This document shows positions 1 to 8,835 of a DNA stretch of 64,000 nucleotides, in pieces. Source of the DNA: Sphingobium wenxiniae. Lineage in GTDB: Bacteria; Pseudomonadota; Alphaproteobacteria; Sphingomonadales; Sphingomonadaceae. The position numbers and the translations under genes are program-made. Where the stretch lies: contig NZ_VLKK01000007.1 of assembly GCF_007830065.1 (NCBI RefSeq), forward strand, positions 147,479 to 211,478, given 5' to 3'. The notes beneath the pieces are model-generated. The model made no database searches and was not told the origin of the DNA. It saw only the letters and a program-made list of their open reading frames with translations. Position 1 is the stretch's first letter; every line of letters begins with the position of its first letter.

Positions 1-181
1 GCGTGCGGGTCGAATTCTTCTCGAAGATCATCGCCAGCGTCCGCCCGGCGAGCGGCGCATCCGCATCCGCCGCGCCCTTGGGCAGACCCCTGCGCGCCGC
101 CTTGCGGTCGATCGCGTCGGCGATCATCGCGGCGATGGCGTCGCCGCCCGCGTCGGAAAGATTGAGGAAATGTCTGGTCAT
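1..181 (-). CDS. argF: ornithine carbamoyltransferase, N-terminal part
   Basis: The first 60 residues are visible; the rest lies beyond the left window edge. ArgF condenses ornithine with carbamoyl phosphate to give citrulline in cytoplasmic arginine synthesis. The carbamoyl-phosphate loop motif FEKNSTRT occurs at residues 53-60, which is diagnostic for the carbamoyltransferase family and, with argD directly upstream in the same direction, points to ArgF rather than PyrB. The start is the ATG at 179-181, and the N-terminus ([10 protein letters not shown]) matches the usual start of the family. It is probably transcribed with argD across a 100-bp gap that holds a palindromic repeat. Confidence 0.9.
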   Translation of the reverse strand, partial: MTRHFLNLSDAGGDAIAAMIADAIDRKAARRGLPKGAADADAPLAGRTLAMIFEKNSTRT

Positions 182-202
182 ATCGAAACCCCCTCCCTGC
201 CT

Positions 203-265
203 CCGTTCGTTTCGAGCTTGTCGAGACGCCGTGCAAGGCTTCCCGACTGCGCTCGACGCGAACGG
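203..265. repeat. palindromic intergenic repeat, CCGTTCG-ended
   Basis: CCGTTCG at 203-209 is matched by CGAACGG at 259-265, with further inner pairing (TTCGAGC against GCTCGA). The element fills most of the argD-argF gap. An element with the same ends lies at 31954-32076. Sequences of this style are common dispersed repeats in sphingomonad genomes (general knowledge). It may act as an mRNA stem between the two genes. Confidence 0.65.
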
Positions 266-281
266 ATGGGGATGATTGGTG

Positions 282-1481
282 TCAGGCCGCCGCCGTTTCT
301 CCGGCAAAGCTGCGCGCGCCGGCGGAAATCTTCTCGATGCATTCGGCGACATGGCTGTCCTCGATCACCAGCGGCGGCAGGATGCGCACGACATTCTGCC
401 CCGCCGATACCGTCAGCAGCCCATGACGGTCGCGCAGATGCGCCACGAAAGCGCGCGCGTCATAGGCGTCCTTCATCTTGACGCCCAGCATCAGTCCCAT
501 GCCGCGCACATCCTCGAACATGCCGTCATGATTGGGGATGAGCTGCTCCAGCGCGGACCGCAGGCGTGCGCCCATCGCCTTGACGCGATCGAGGAAACCG
601 TCGGCCAGCACTTCGTCCAGCACGGCAAGGCCCGTCGCCATCGCCAGCGGATTGCCGCCATAGGTCGACCCGTGGGTGCCGAACACCATGCCCCTGGCCG
701 CGTCCTCGGTCGCAAGGCATGCGCCCAGCGGGAAGCCCGCGCCGATCCCCTTGGCGACAGCCATGATGTCGGGCGCGACGCCATATTGCTCATGCGCGAA
801 GAAGGTGCCGGTGCGCGCATAGCCGCATTGCACTTCGTCGAGGATCAGCAGCAGGCCCTTCTCGTCGCACAGCGTGCGCAGGCCCGTCAGGAATTCCCGC
901 GTCGCGGGCATGACGCCGCCTTCGCCCTGCACCGGCTCCAGCAGGAAACCGGCGGTGTCGTCGTCGACCGCCGCGCTCGCCGCCGCCAGATCGTTGAACG
1001 GCACCACGGTGAAGCCCGGCAGCAGCGGCTCGAACCCGTCGCGCATCTTGGGCTGGCTGGTGGCCGAAATGGTGCCAAGCGTCCGCCCATGGAAGGCGTT
1101 GTCGAAACTGATGATCTTGTGCCGGTGCGCCGCGCCGTTCGCATAATGATAGCGGCGCGCGGTCTTGATCGCGCATTCGACCGCTTCCGCGCCCGAATTG
1201 GTGAAGAACACCGTGTCGGCGAAGGTCGCATCGACCAGGCGCTGCGCGAATTTTTCGCCCAGCGGCATCCCGTAGAGGTTCGACGTGTGCATCAGCGTCG
1301 CGGCCTGATCCGCGATCGCCTTCACGATCCGGGGATGGCCGTGGCCCAGCAGGTTGACCGCGATGCCGCTGGCGAAATCGAGATAGCACTCGCCGCGCTC
1401 GCCGACCAGGTAGCAGCCTTCGCCTCGCACCGGACGGACATCGCACCGGGGGTAGACGGGCATGAGCGGCGTGATCGACAT
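282..1481 (-). CDS. argD: acetylornithine aminotransferase
   Basis: This 399-residue class III PLP-dependent aminotransferase converts N-acetylglutamate semialdehyde to N-acetylornithine in arginine synthesis, and often also works on succinyl-diaminopimelate semialdehyde. The PLP lysine is K244 in [14 protein letters not shown]. The phosphate-binding SGAEAVE segment is at 96-102, and the [12 protein letters not shown] segment around 214-225 carries the cofactor-contacting aspartate. Length is normal for ArgD. It is followed by argF on the same strand, a frequent alphaproteobacterial arrangement. An intrinsic terminator of the upstream fliD-fliS unit sits at 1538-1563, so argD should have its own promoter in the short stretch 1482-1537. 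Confidence 0.93.
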   Translation of the reverse strand: MSITPLMPVYPRCDVRPVRGEGCYLVGERGECYLDFASGIAVNLLGHGHPRIVKAIADQAATLMHTSNLYGMPLGEKFAQRLVDATFADTVFFTNSGAEAVECAIKTARRYHYANGAAHRHKIISFDNAFHGRTLGTISATSQPKMRDGFEPLLPGFTVVPFNDLAAASAAVDDDTAGFLLEPVQGEGGVMPATREFLTGLRTLCDEKGLLLILDEVQCGYARTGTFFAHEQYGVAPDIMAVAKGIGAGFPLGACLATEDAARGMVFGTHGSTYGGNPLAMATGLAVLDEVLADGFLDRVKAMGARLRSALEQLIPNHDGMFEDVRGMGLMLGVKMKDAYDARAFVAHLRDRHGLLTVSAGQNVVRILPPLVIEDSHVAECIEKISAGARSFAGETAAA

Positions 1482-1537
1482 GATGCTCCCTTTCCTGGGC
1501 TGATGATGAATCGTCCGAAGGCCATTTGGCGAAACGC

Positions 1538-1563
1538 AAAAAGGCGGCCCCGCCGGGCCGCCC
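1538..1563 (-). terminator. intrinsic terminator after fliS
   Basis: Read on the minus strand, a GGCGGCCC...GGGCCGCC-type stem with a short loop is followed by a run of T residues. It lies about 120 bases past the fliS stop and separates the flagellar genes from argD. Confidence 0.75.
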
Positions 1564-1680
1564 TGTGCGAGAGCCGCCTATACAAGCGCGCCGAACCCCG
1601 CGCAACCCCGGACGGAGGAGAAGGTTTTCGGTCAGGAGGGAACGTTTCGCTCGCATGACGAACCACCCAGGACCGCTTCT

Positions 1681-2076
1681 TCAGCCGATCTGGCCCCAGG
1701 CGTCCGCGATTTCGCCGATCATGGCGCGCGCCTGTTCGACGGGTCTGGCATCGCGCTCCTTCGCGCCCACGAGCAGCAGGCGGCGCGCTTCGCGATAGAT
1801 CTGGGCGAGGCCCACGGCGATGTCGCCGCCCTTGTCGAAATCGAGGCTCGATTCGAGCGCGAAGAGGATCGACATGGCCCGCGCCTGCTTGTCCGAAACC
1901 TTCAGCCGGTCGTTCTGCCGCTCGGCCAGCATGGTGGCGTCCAGCGCGATCAGCAGTTCGTCGAACAGGATCTTCACCAGCGCATGGGGCGTCGCGCCTT
2001 CGGTCCGCGCGCCCGAATGGACGGCCGCATAACGCCGCGCCGCCATATTGCCTGCATATCCCTGATTGTAGAACAT
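1681..2076 (-). CDS. fliS: flagellin export chaperone
   Basis: This 131-residue all-alpha protein resembles FliS, which binds the C-terminus of flagellin in the cytoplasm, prevents early polymerisation and delivers it to the FlhA export gate. The N-terminal YAGNMAARRYAAV segment, the TPHALVKILFDELLIAL helix and the acidic/leucine pattern that follows are typical of the family, and the length is normal. It starts 18 bases after fliD on the same strand, so the two are almost certainly cotranscribed from the sigma-28-type promoter at 3527-3553. A terminator follows at 1538-1563. Confidence 0.9.
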   Translation of the reverse strand: MFYNQGYAGNMAARRYAAVHSGARTEGATPHALVKILFDELLIALDATMLAERQNDRLKVSDKQARAMSILFALESSLDFDKGGDIAVGLAQIYREARRLLLVGAKERDARPVEQARAMIGEIADAWGQIG

Positions 2077-2094
2077 CGCCCTGTGCGTCCCTGC

Positions 2095-3504
2095 TTAATT
2101 GTCGCTGTTGTTCCAGGCGTCGATCTGCTGCTGCAGATAGCTCTGGGTGGCCTTGAGCGCGGTCAACCGCGTTTCCATGGCCGTGTAGATTTTCGTGAGC
2201 TGCGCCTGATAGTCGGTCATCTGGTCGCTGAGTTTCTCAAGCTGCTCGGACAGGCTCTTTGCCAGCGCCTCATATTTGCTCTGCGCGCCGGCGAGGGGAC
2301 CGTCCTTCTTCTGGATGCTGTCGCGCACCTTGTCCATCAGGCCGGCCAGACCCGGATTGCTGTCCGACTTGACCGATGGATTGAGCAATTGCGTGATCGC
2401 GGACGGATCGGCCGCCATCGCCTTGTCCAATGCCTTGGTGTCCAGCGTCAGCGTGCCGTCGCGATTGGTCGCAATGCCCAGGTCCGCCAGCGTCCTGTAT
2501 GTGCCGGTGGGGGACAGCGCCGCCGACGTCATCTGCGAAAGCTGGCGCTTCATGTCGCGGATGGACGATTCGCCGTTCAGCACGCCCGCGCCGGAGGAAT
2601 CGGTTCCCTTCGCCGTCGCCGTGTTCAACGCCTTCATCAGCGTGTTGTAGGCGTTGACGAACTCGACCATCAGGTCGCGCATCGACGTGGTAGGCTCGGT
2701 CGTGGCGAGCGTCACCGGCGTGTTCGGCGACGCCTTGTTAAGGTCGATCCGCAGATAGGGAATGGCCGTGTCGACGGTGTTGGTCGCATAATGCTGCTCC
2801 ACGCCGTCCAGCAGGATGACGGCATCCTGCGCCGTGGATACGGAGGTGAAGGCGGAATTGGCGTTCGGCCCCGTCTTCGACCAGGCGAATGGTTCCAGCG
2901 CGGCGGAATCGGCGGTCAGCGAGAAGTCGTTCGCCTCGCCGGTCGCGCCTTTCATCACCAGCCGCGTGCCCTGCGTATCGGTGACGAGCGAGGCGGTGAC
3001 GCCGGTTCCGCTGGCGTTGATGGCGCTCACCAGATCGGCATAGGTGCTCGATGCGGTGAGGACGATATCCCTGGGCGTGCCGCTTCCCACCGTCAGGGTC
3101 AGCGTGCCCGCCCCGACGAGGGAGGTGGCCGACACATTCGGGTCAGGCGCGGTCGCGAGCGTGCGGCTGGCGGCAAGCTGCTGCACCTGAAGCTGCGCGG
3201 GCAGGCCCTGCGGCGTGCCGCCCGGCAGGGCGCTGACCGCCGCGATGCTGGGATCGTTGGAAGCGGGCACGCCGGAATAGCCGGTGCCCGACAGCAGGCT
3301 ATTGAGCGCATCGGCAAAGGTGTCGAGCGAGCTGGACGCCGAAGCCAGCGCGGAAATGCGCGCGCTATTGAGGTTCTGGCGGCTGGTGATGACCTGCTGC
3401 TTGGGATCGCGGGCGGCGCTGACCAGACTGGAAACCAGCGCGCCCGTATCGATGCCGGACCCGACGCCCAGAGCGCTTGAGATGCTGCTGCCAATCGAAG
3501 CCAT
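2095..3504 (-). CDS. fliD: flagellar filament cap protein (HAP2)
   Basis: The 469-residue protein matches FliD, the pentameric cap that rotates at the filament tip and folds incoming flagellin. The N-terminus (GSSISSALGVGSGIDTGALVSSLVSAARDPKQ) and the C-terminal coiled-coil region, about residues 405-465, that ends in YLQQQIDAWNN are characteristic. The middle, roughly residues 80-380, is the exposed variable domain with the SAINASGTGVTASLV and RDLMVEFVNAYNTLM family segments. A sigma-28-like promoter lies 23 bases upstream, as expected for a late gene; fliS follows. Confidence 0.93.
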   Translation of the reverse strand: MASIGSSISSALGVGSGIDTGALVSSLVSAARDPKQQVITSRQNLNSARISALASASSSLDTFADALNSLLSGTGYSGVPASNDPSIAAVSALPGGTPQGLPAQLQVQQLAASRTLATAPDPNVSATSLVGAGTLTLTVGSGTPRDIVLTASSTYADLVSAINASGTGVTASLVTDTQGTRLVMKGATGEANDFSLTADSAALEPFAWSKTGPNANSAFTSVSTAQDAVILLDGVEQHYATNTVDTAIPYLRIDLNKASPNTPVTLATTEPTTSMRDLMVEFVNAYNTLMKALNTATAKGTDSSGAGVLNGESSIRDMKRQLSQMTSAALSPTGTYRTLADLGIATNRDGTLTLDTKALDKAMAADPSAITQLLNPSVKSDSNPGLAGLMDKVRDSIQKKDGPLAGAQSKYEALAKSLSEQLEKLSDQMTDYQAQLTKIYTAMETRLTALKATQSYLQQQIDAWNNSDN

Positions 3505-3526
3505 GTGCCCGTCCTTTCAGAATAGA

Positions 3527-3553
3527 AGAACGGCCCTAGCGCACAGACCTTTA
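3527..3553 (-). promoter_or_regulatory. sigma-28 (FliA) promoter of fliD-fliS
   Basis: On the minus strand TAAA (3550-3553) and GCCGTTCT (3527-3534) are separated by exactly 15 bases. This agrees with the enterobacterial TAAA-N15-GCCGATAA class and with four similar sites in this window. The -10 end is 22 bases from the fliD start codon. Confidence 0.8.
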
Positions 3554-3596
3554 GGAAAGATTTTCGTGGAATGCCGGTCGGGGGAAAAAGCGCCCT

Positions 3597-4067
3597 TCAG
3601 ACGACCGCGGACAGGATCTGGTCCACTGTCCCGCGCCGCAGATGCGCCTGCGCGGCATGGGCATAGCGGGACTGTTCCGCCAGCCGCCGCGCGAGCAGCA
3701 CCGTGCTTTCCACCGCTTCCTTGCTGGCGGGAGGGAGCGGCACGATGACGGTGGGCGTCGGCAGCATGGACTGGATTTCCAACGCCGCCGCTTCGACCGT
3801 GACCGATGCGCCGGCCCGCACGTCCGCCATGATGTCGGCGATTTCCGCGTGAATGCGCGCATATTCCGCTGCGCTGGCGACCTCATCGTCGAGAGCCGCC
3901 CTATCGCTGGCGGACCCGAGAGGAGCGCGCCCGCGAGAGGCTGCCGCATCGCCATTGTCCGGCCTCACGGTCGCGGACTGGGCCGCCGAAACGGCCGGCA
4001 CGGCATTGGTCCGGGCGGAAACCCGGTCGACAGACGATATCTCGGTCTTCGAAAGATACTCGTTCAT
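3597..4067 (-). CDS. hypothetical protein, probable late flagellar gene
   Basis: I do not recognise a family for this 156-residue protein. The first 60 residues look disordered and rich in Ser, Ala and Arg. The second half (about 62-156) is predicted helical, with a hydrophobic stretch TVEAAALEIQSMLPTPTVIVPLPP in the middle and a C-terminus RRGTVDQILSAVV. No signal peptide or membrane segment is seen. It sits between flhB and fliD on the same strand and has a sigma-28-like promoter at 4100-4126 with the same -10 octamer as motA, so a late flagellar or motility role is likely. It could be a secretion chaperone or small regulator, but no motif proves that. Confidence 0.7.
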   Translation of the reverse strand: MNEYLSKTEISSVDRVSARTNAVPAVSAAQSATVRPDNGDAAASRGRAPLGSASDRAALDDEVASAAEYARIHAEIADIMADVRAGASVTVEAAALEIQSMLPTPTVIVPLPPASKEAVESTVLLARRLAEQSRYAHAAQAHLRRGTVDQILSAVV

Positions 4068-4099
4068 GACGCACCATCCTAATGCGTCCCCATGAAGGG

Positions 4100-4126
4100 A
4101 ATACGGACGAGTTCAGCTAAACTTTA
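4100..4126 (-). promoter_or_regulatory. candidate sigma-28 promoter of the 3597-4067 gene
   Basis: On the minus strand TAAA (4123-4126), 15 bases, then TCCGTATT (4100-4107). The -10 octamer is identical to that in front of motA. It ends 33 bases from the start codon. Confidence 0.6.
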
Positions 4127-4250
4127 ATTCACCATGGCGATTTTTCTGGCGGTGGTGCGGCTTGCGAATGCACGGTGCGGCCATGGTTGTAATTGGCCGG
4201 CCCCAATCCGTCATCCCAAACCACTATCCATCACACCGGCTCACCCGCCA

Positions 4251-5384
4251 TCAAACCTTCCGCCCGTCCGCGTCGAAACGCAGGTCGTCGGGCACGCTGA
4301 TGAACGGCCGGTCCATCTCGCTCGCCATGCGGTTTTCCACGCGGAAGACGAACGCCAATACCGTCGCGACCGCCATATACAGCCCTTCATTGACGATCTG
4401 CCCCGCGCGCGAGGTAAAGTAGATCGCGCGCGCGAGTTCGGGAAACTGCATGACCGGCACGCCGTTCTGGTCGGCAAGATCGCGGATTGCGGCGGCAATC
4501 GCATCGCATCCCCGCGCCACCACCACAGGCGCGGCGTCCTGCCCCGGCGTGTAGCGCAACGCGACCGCGAAATGGGTCGGGTTGGTGATGATGACGCTGG
4601 CTTCGGCCACGGCCTTGCGGGTGGAACCGTTCAGCACCTCATATTGCTTGCGGCGGATATGGCCTTTCAGTTCGGGCGATCCTTCGCTTTCCTTATTCTC
4701 GTCCTTCAAGTCCTGCTTCGACATGGCGAGGCGCTTGCCCCGCTGGAATATCTGCGCTGGCACGTCGATCCCCGCGATCAGGAACAGCCCGCCCGCCATG
4801 ATGAGGCAGGTCATGATGAACATATCGCCCAGGCTCGACATGGCGGGCGCGACGCCAGCCTTGCCCAGCCCGACTATAGCCGTCAGCCGGTCCCAGATCA
4901 CCCACACGCCGATCGCGCCGAGCAGGCCGACCTTCGCCATGGATTTCATCAGTTCGATAAGCCCGTTGACGCCGAACATGCGCTTGAGACCCGATGCCGG
5001 ATTGAGCTTCGACGCCTTGGGCGCGAACGCTCCCGGCCGAAACCCCAGCGATCCCAGCAGCGCGGGCGCGGCGATGGCGGCGATCAGCGTCGCCAGCAAT
5101 ATGCCGCCCACCGGCAGCGCGATCCCCGACAGCAGCGCCATGCCCCGGTCGGCAGGCGCGAAGTCGACAATATCCTCCCGCCGGAAACGCAGCGCTTCGA
5201 TCAGCATGTGCGACAAAGCCTCGACAAGCGAAGGCCCCATCACCGCCAGCCAGCCGATTCCCGCCATCACCACCAGCGCGGTTCCCAGCTCGCGGGACTG
5301 GAGGATGTCGCCCTTCTTGGCGGCGTCCTGCAATTTCTTCTGTGTCGGCTTTTCGGTCTTTTCGCCGCCATTGCCCTCCGCCAT
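4251..5384 (-). CDS. flhB: flagellar export switch protein
   Basis: FlhB (377 residues) is the inner-membrane component of the flagellar type III export gate that switches substrate from rod/hook to filament proteins. The N-terminal KTEKPTQKKLQDAAKKGDILQSRE segment and four hydrophobic segments between about 33 and 208 are typical. The cytoplasmic domain holds the self-cleavage motif NPTH at residues 268-271, close to its position in Salmonella. The C-terminal tail past about 350 is the variable part. It starts 3 bases after fliR and is the last gene of the fliE-to-flhB run; the orphan gene downstream has its own promoter. Confidence 0.96.
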   Translation of the reverse strand: MAEGNGGEKTEKPTQKKLQDAAKKGDILQSRELGTALVVMAGIGWLAVMGPSLVEALSHMLIEALRFRREDIVDFAPADRGMALLSGIALPVGGILLATLIAAIAAPALLGSLGFRPGAFAPKASKLNPASGLKRMFGVNGLIELMKSMAKVGLLGAIGVWVIWDRLTAIVGLGKAGVAPAMSSLGDMFIMTCLIMAGGLFLIAGIDVPAQIFQRGKRLAMSKQDLKDENKESEGSPELKGHIRRKQYEVLNGSTRKAVAEASVIITNPTHFAVALRYTPGQDAAPVVVARGCDAIAAAIRDLADQNGVPVMQFPELARAIYFTSRAGQIVNEGLYMAVATVLAFVFRVENRMASEMDRPFISVPDDLRFDADGRKV

Positions 5385-5387
5385 GGC

Positions 5388-6170
5388 TCAGCGTCCTTCC
5401 GCAATCGACTGGGCCTGCTCCAGCCCGGCCTTGAGCGCGGCGGCGATACCCTCGCCCATCACCGGCGTGGCGATGGCGAGCAGCACCAGTCCCGCCATCA
5501 GCGCAACCGGCATCCCAACGGCGAACAGGTTGAGCGAAGGCGCGGTCCGCGCCAGCATCCCCATCACGATCTGCACCAGCACCAGCGCGAAACCCACCGG
5601 CAGCGCGATGGTCACGCCCGCCCCCAGCAGCGCCCCGCCAAATTCGATCAGGTGCCATACCGCATCGTTGCTCAGCATCGCCGCGCCCGGCGGCAGCGCC
5701 TGATAGCTCTGCACGACGAAGCTCGCGAGCATCAGATGCCCATCCATGGCGAGCAGCAGGAAGGTTGCAAGGATGGACAGGAACTGCCCCACCACCTGTG
5801 TCGACTGGCCCGATTGCGGATCGACCATCGCGGCAAAGCCCAGGCCCATGCTGTTGCCGATCGCCTCCCCCGCGACGAAGGCGGCGGCATAGCCGATCTG
5901 CACGGCGAACCCCATGGCAAGCCCGGCCAGCACTTCCCCCGCGACCAGCATCACGCCTTCGAAGCTCGCCACGCCGTCCTGCGGCAGATGGATCGGCACG
6001 GCGTTGAGCGCGGCCAGCCCCAGCGCCAGCGACAGGATCAGCCGCAACTGCAACGGCACGGCAGGCGCGCCGAACACGGGCGCGGCGATAAAGGCCGCTC
6101 CGGGCCGGATCATCGCGATCAGCCAGATCCAGAGCTGTGTTTCCACGCCCGCAAAGCCGGGCGCCATCAT
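5388..6170 (-). CDS. fliR: flagellar export gate protein
   Basis: FliR (260 residues) is a strongly hydrophobic inner-membrane protein that forms the FliP5-FliQ4-FliR1 export gate inside the MS ring. Six or so hydrophobic segments can be seen, including IWLIAMIRPGAAFIAAPVFGA at the N-terminus and the conserved NSMGLGFAAMVDPQSGQ segment around residues 109-125. The GTP/PxLNLF-type segment SLNLFAVGMPVALMAG lies at about 208-223. It overlaps fliQ by 4 bases and flhB follows 3 bases downstream, so translation is probably coupled. Confidence 0.94.
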   Translation of the reverse strand: MMAPGFAGVETQLWIWLIAMIRPGAAFIAAPVFGAPAVPLQLRLILSLALGLAALNAVPIHLPQDGVASFEGVMLVAGEVLAGLAMGFAVQIGYAAAFVAGEAIGNSMGLGFAAMVDPQSGQSTQVVGQFLSILATFLLLAMDGHLMLASFVVQSYQALPPGAAMLSNDAVWHLIEFGGALLGAGVTIALPVGFALVLVQIVMGMLARTAPSLNLFAVGMPVALMAGLVLLAIATPVMGEGIAAALKAGLEQAQSIAEGR

Positions 6171-6439
6171 TGCAGCAGGTCCGGTATCCGCTCAAATATT
6201 TCGCGAGTGAAGTCCGCGACCAGCACCATGATCGACCCGCCGAACAGCGCCAGCATGGCGCACACCACGATGATCTTGGGAATGAAGCTCAACGTCTGTT
6301 CGTTGATCGAGGTCGCGGCCTGCACCATGCCGATCAGCACGCCCGCGATCAGCGCCGGAATCAGGATCGGCGCCGCCGCCAGCGCCGTGATCCACAGCGC
6401 CTGCTGCGCCAGCCCCATGAAGAAATCGGCGTTCTCCAT
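6167..6439 (-). CDS. fliQ: flagellar export gate protein
   Basis: FliQ is a 90-residue two-helix membrane protein of the export gate. The start chosen is the ATG at 6437-6439 (MENADFFMGLAQQAL), because the longer reading frame adds only 11 unusual residues and the family is about 89 residues long. The two hydrophobic hairpins lie at about 11-38 and 50-75, with the conserved ATSINEQTLSFIPK loop between them. It starts 10 bases after fliP and overlaps fliR by 4 bases. Confidence 0.95.
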   Translation of the reverse strand: MENADFFMGLAQQALWITALAAAPILIPALIAGVLIGMVQAATSINEQTLSFIPKIIVVCAMLALFGGSIMVLVADFTREIFERIPDLLQ

Positions 6440-6449
6440 CGGTCCGGCC

Positions 6450-7232
6450 CTATGTCGCGAAGGAGCCGGCAAGCGACCCCATGGTCAACGCCCAGCCATC
6501 GACCAGCACGAACAGCAGCAGCTTGAACGGCATGGATATGATCGTCGGCGACAGCATCATCATGCCCAGCGCCATCAGCGTGGATGCGACGACAAGGTCG
6601 ATGATGAGGAACGGCAGGAAGATCATGAACCCGATCTGGAAGGCGGTCTTGAGTTCGCTCGTCACGAAAGCGGGCAGCAGGATCGAAAAGGGAATGTCGG
6701 CCGACGACCGGAAAGCGGGCGCTTCGGCCATGTTGGCGAAGAGCTTGAGATCCGTCTCCCGCGTCTGCTTCACCATGAAGCCGTGCAGCACCTTGCCGGA
6801 GCGGCCCACCGCTTCCTCGATGGAAATCTGGCCCTTGCCATAGGGATCGAACGCCTGCGCGTTGATCTGGTCGATGGACGGGCGCATCACGAACAGCGAG
6901 AGGAACAGCGCGAGGCCCACCAGCACCTGATTGGGCGGCGTCTGTTGCAATCCCAGCGCCTGCCGCAGCAGCGACAGCACGATGATGATGCGGGTGAAGC
7001 TGGTCATCATGAGCACGAGCGACGGCAGCACCGTCAGCAGGCTCATCAGCACCAATATCTGGAGGCTTAGCGACAGCGGACGGCCGTCGCCGGAAATCTG
7101 CCCCATGGCGCGGCTCAGCGCCCCGCCATTGTCGACGGGTGCCGCCGGAACCGCCTGCGCCAGCGCCGGATGGGCAAGCAGCAACCCGCCCCCCAGCAGC
7201 GCAAAACCGATCAGAAGCGTCTTAACGCGCAC
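6450..7232 (-). CDS. fliP: flagellar export gate protein
   Basis: FliP (260 residues from the GTG at 7230-7232) is the core of the export gate and the usual target of co-assembly with FliO. It has a cleavable signal peptide ([21 protein letters not shown]), four further membrane segments and the family motifs [17 protein letters not shown] and [15 protein letters not shown]. The GTG start overlaps the fliO stop, which fits translational coupling; a longer frame upstream adds an Arg-rich stretch unlike the family. fliQ follows after 10 bases. Confidence 0.94.
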   Translation of the reverse strand: MRVKTLLIGFALLGGGLLLAHPALAQAVPAAPVDNGGALSRAMGQISGDGRPLSLSLQILVLMSLLTVLPSLVLMMTSFTRIIIVLSLLRQALGLQQTPPNQVLVGLALFLSLFVMRPSIDQINAQAFDPYGKGQISIEEAVGRSGKVLHGFMVKQTRETDLKLFANMAEAPAFRSSADIPFSILLPAFVTSELKTAFQIGFMIFLPFLIIDLVVASTLMALGMMMLSPTIISMPFKLLLFVLVDGWALTMGSLAGSFAT

Positions 7233-7485
7233 GGAACGGATCGCCTTCCGCGATCTTCTCGATCCGCCCGCGCGTGACGGACAGCAGGATTTTCTTCCCC
7301 TCGAACTCCACCACCGCCAGCTTGCCGAACGTCCCCATCGGCAATGCCTCAAGCAGTTTGAGCGACCGGCCGTCCTGACCCGCCATCATGCCGGGCTGAT
7401 ATTTGCGCCACAGCCACAGCGCGCCGAAGGCCATGCCGCCGACCAGCGGCAGCAGGATCAGCAGTTTGACGAAATACCAGAACAT
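7222..7485 (-). CDS. fliO: FliO-like flagellar assembly protein
   Basis: An 87-residue protein with one N-terminal membrane anchor (about residues 4-25, [22 protein letters not shown]) followed by a short cytoplasmic domain. The [30 protein letters not shown] segment is the FliO pattern that also appears in type III secretion homologues. FliO stabilises FliP during gate assembly and is not part of the finished structure. It is shorter than enterobacterial FliO (about 120-125), as is frequent in alphaproteobacteria. Its stop overlaps the fliP start; 84 bases separate it from fliN. Confidence 0.8.
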   Translation of the reverse strand: MFWYFVKLLILLPLVGGMAFGALWLWRKYQPGMMAGQDGRSLKLLEALPMGTFGKLAVVEFEGKKILLSVTRGRIEKIAEGDPFRAR

Positions 7486-7569
7486 GAAGCGGCCCCGCGA
7501 CTATGGTTAATGCGCCATCCGATCCGCAAGAACGGCCCGCAACGCAAGCGAAAAGACTTGCGCCTGCGA

Positions 7570-7905
7570 TCAGCCGCGCCGCTCGACGCCCGCCAGACGG
7601 GTCTCGGTGGCGGCGATATCGACGATGCGGATGCCGTAGCGGCCATTGACCGTCACCACCTCGCCCTTGGCGATCAGCGCGCCGTTCACCATGATGTCGA
7701 GCAGATCGTCGGCCTGACGGTCCAGTTCCACGATGGAGCCTTCGGCCAGGTCCATGACTTCGGCCAGGCGCAGGGACGTCGATCCCACCTCCACCGACAT
7801 GCGGACGGGAATGTCCGCCAGCAGCTTGAACTGACGATTGGCGGTCATGCCGACCGCGGCGTCTTCCTGCCGGTCCAAACGCGGCGCTTCAGTCATGTCA
7901 CTCAT
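7570..7905 (-). CDS. fliN: flagellar motor switch protein FliN
   Basis: FliN (111 residues) belongs to the SpoA family and forms the lower C-ring together with FliM, where it binds FliH and CheY-P-responsive surfaces. The SpoA core spans about residues 28-100, with the typical LLADIPVRMSVEVGSTSLRLAEVMDLAEGSIVELDR segment and KGEVVTVNGRYGIRIVDI near the end. The first 25 residues are a variable linker. It overlaps fliM by 4 bases. Length is close to the usual 110-140 residues. Confidence 0.94.
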   Translation of the reverse strand: MSDMTEAPRLDRQEDAAVGMTANRQFKLLADIPVRMSVEVGSTSLRLAEVMDLAEGSIVELDRQADDLLDIMVNGALIAKGEVVTVNGRYGIRIVDIAATETRLAGVERRG

Positions 7906-8786
7906 TGATCCGATCCTTGTGCAAGCTTTTCGATCTGGAAGGCGGCGCGCCCGTCCTGTTCACCGATGGTCCCGTGCGCGACGATGCGGTCGCCCACGAT
8001 CAGCGGCAGGCTGCGCCCGATGGTCACGGGGATGACGTCGCCCGTCTTCAATTGCATCAGATCGGCGAGCGAGAGATTGGGCCGCGCCAGCACGGTGCGG
8101 GCGGGCAGGCGGATGTCCTGCATCCGGCGGGCGATACGCGCCTGCCAGACGGGATCGACATGCTCCTCGTCGATGGGCATCCTGACGCCCATCAAGGCTT
8201 CCACGCCGCGCAGGGCGGACAGCGGAAACAGAAGGTCGATGGGCCATTCGTGATTCCGGCTGAGGCTGAGCGTGAAGCGTTGCAGCACCATCTGGTCGCC
8301 CGGCTGGGCGACGGCGGCGAAGCCCAGCCCCGTCTCCCGCGCGGCAAGCCCCGCATCCAGCGCGATCACCTCGCTCCAGCATTCCACCAGCCGCGTCACG
8401 AGCGATTCCGCGATCCGCGCGATCAGCCGGTCTTCGGTGGGCGTGAACTCTCCCCGGGAGGGCATGGGACGGTTGCCGACGCCGCCATAGAAGCAGTCGA
8501 CCAGCACGGAAATCATCGCCGCATCCATCCGCAGCAGCATCTGCCCCTTGAGCGGAGCCAGGCGATAGAAGGACATGCTGCAAAAATCCGGCAGCTCGGC
8601 CGACCATTGGCCGAAGTCGAGCACGCGCGTCGCTTCGGCGGTCACATGCGGGCGGATGCCGGAAATCGGCTCGATCAGCGTGCGGATGCGCCGGCCGAGC
8701 TTTTCGCCCAGCCGGTCCAGCCCCGACAGCATGACCGGAGCCTGCGATTCCCCGCGTCCCAATGCATAGGATTGAACGTCGTTCAT
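7902..8786 (-). CDS. fliM: flagellar motor switch protein FliM
   Basis: FliM (294 residues) is the C-ring protein that couples CheY-P binding to FliG. The ATG at 8784-8786 is chosen because a GGGGA stands a few bases upstream; a TTG four codons earlier is the only alternative. The middle domain carries GGVGNRPMPSRGEFTPTEDRLIARI, equivalent to the conserved GGXG region, and the SpoA domain is at the C-terminus (about 220-290). The N-terminal CheY-binding motif of enterobacteria (LSQXEIDXLL) is not present in this protein, so switching input could differ. Confidence 0.9.
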   Translation of the reverse strand: MNDVQSYALGRGESQAPVMLSGLDRLGEKLGRRIRTLIEPISGIRPHVTAEATRVLDFGQWSAELPDFCSMSFYRLAPLKGQMLLRMDAAMISVLVDCFYGGVGNRPMPSRGEFTPTEDRLIARIAESLVTRLVECWSEVIALDAGLAARETGLGFAAVAQPGDQMVLQRFTLSLSRNHEWPIDLLFPLSALRGVEALMGVRMPIDEEHVDPVWQARIARRMQDIRLPARTVLARPNLSLADLMQLKTGDVIPVTIGRSLPLIVGDRIVAHGTIGEQDGRAAFQIEKLAQGSDQ

Positions 8787-8835
8787 GAAAGTCCCCAACC
8801 CGTTCGTCAGGGGACTTCCCGACGTTCAGGCAGCC

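Noticed and set aside
276..1658. 460-codon open frame on the plus strand
   Set aside because: It is antisense to argD and has no recognisable domain.
4134..7070. 978-codon open frame on the plus strand
   Set aside because: It runs antisense to flhB, fliR, fliQ and fliP. Its product is full of His, Arg and Gln with no domain, which is usual for antisense frames in GC-rich DNA.
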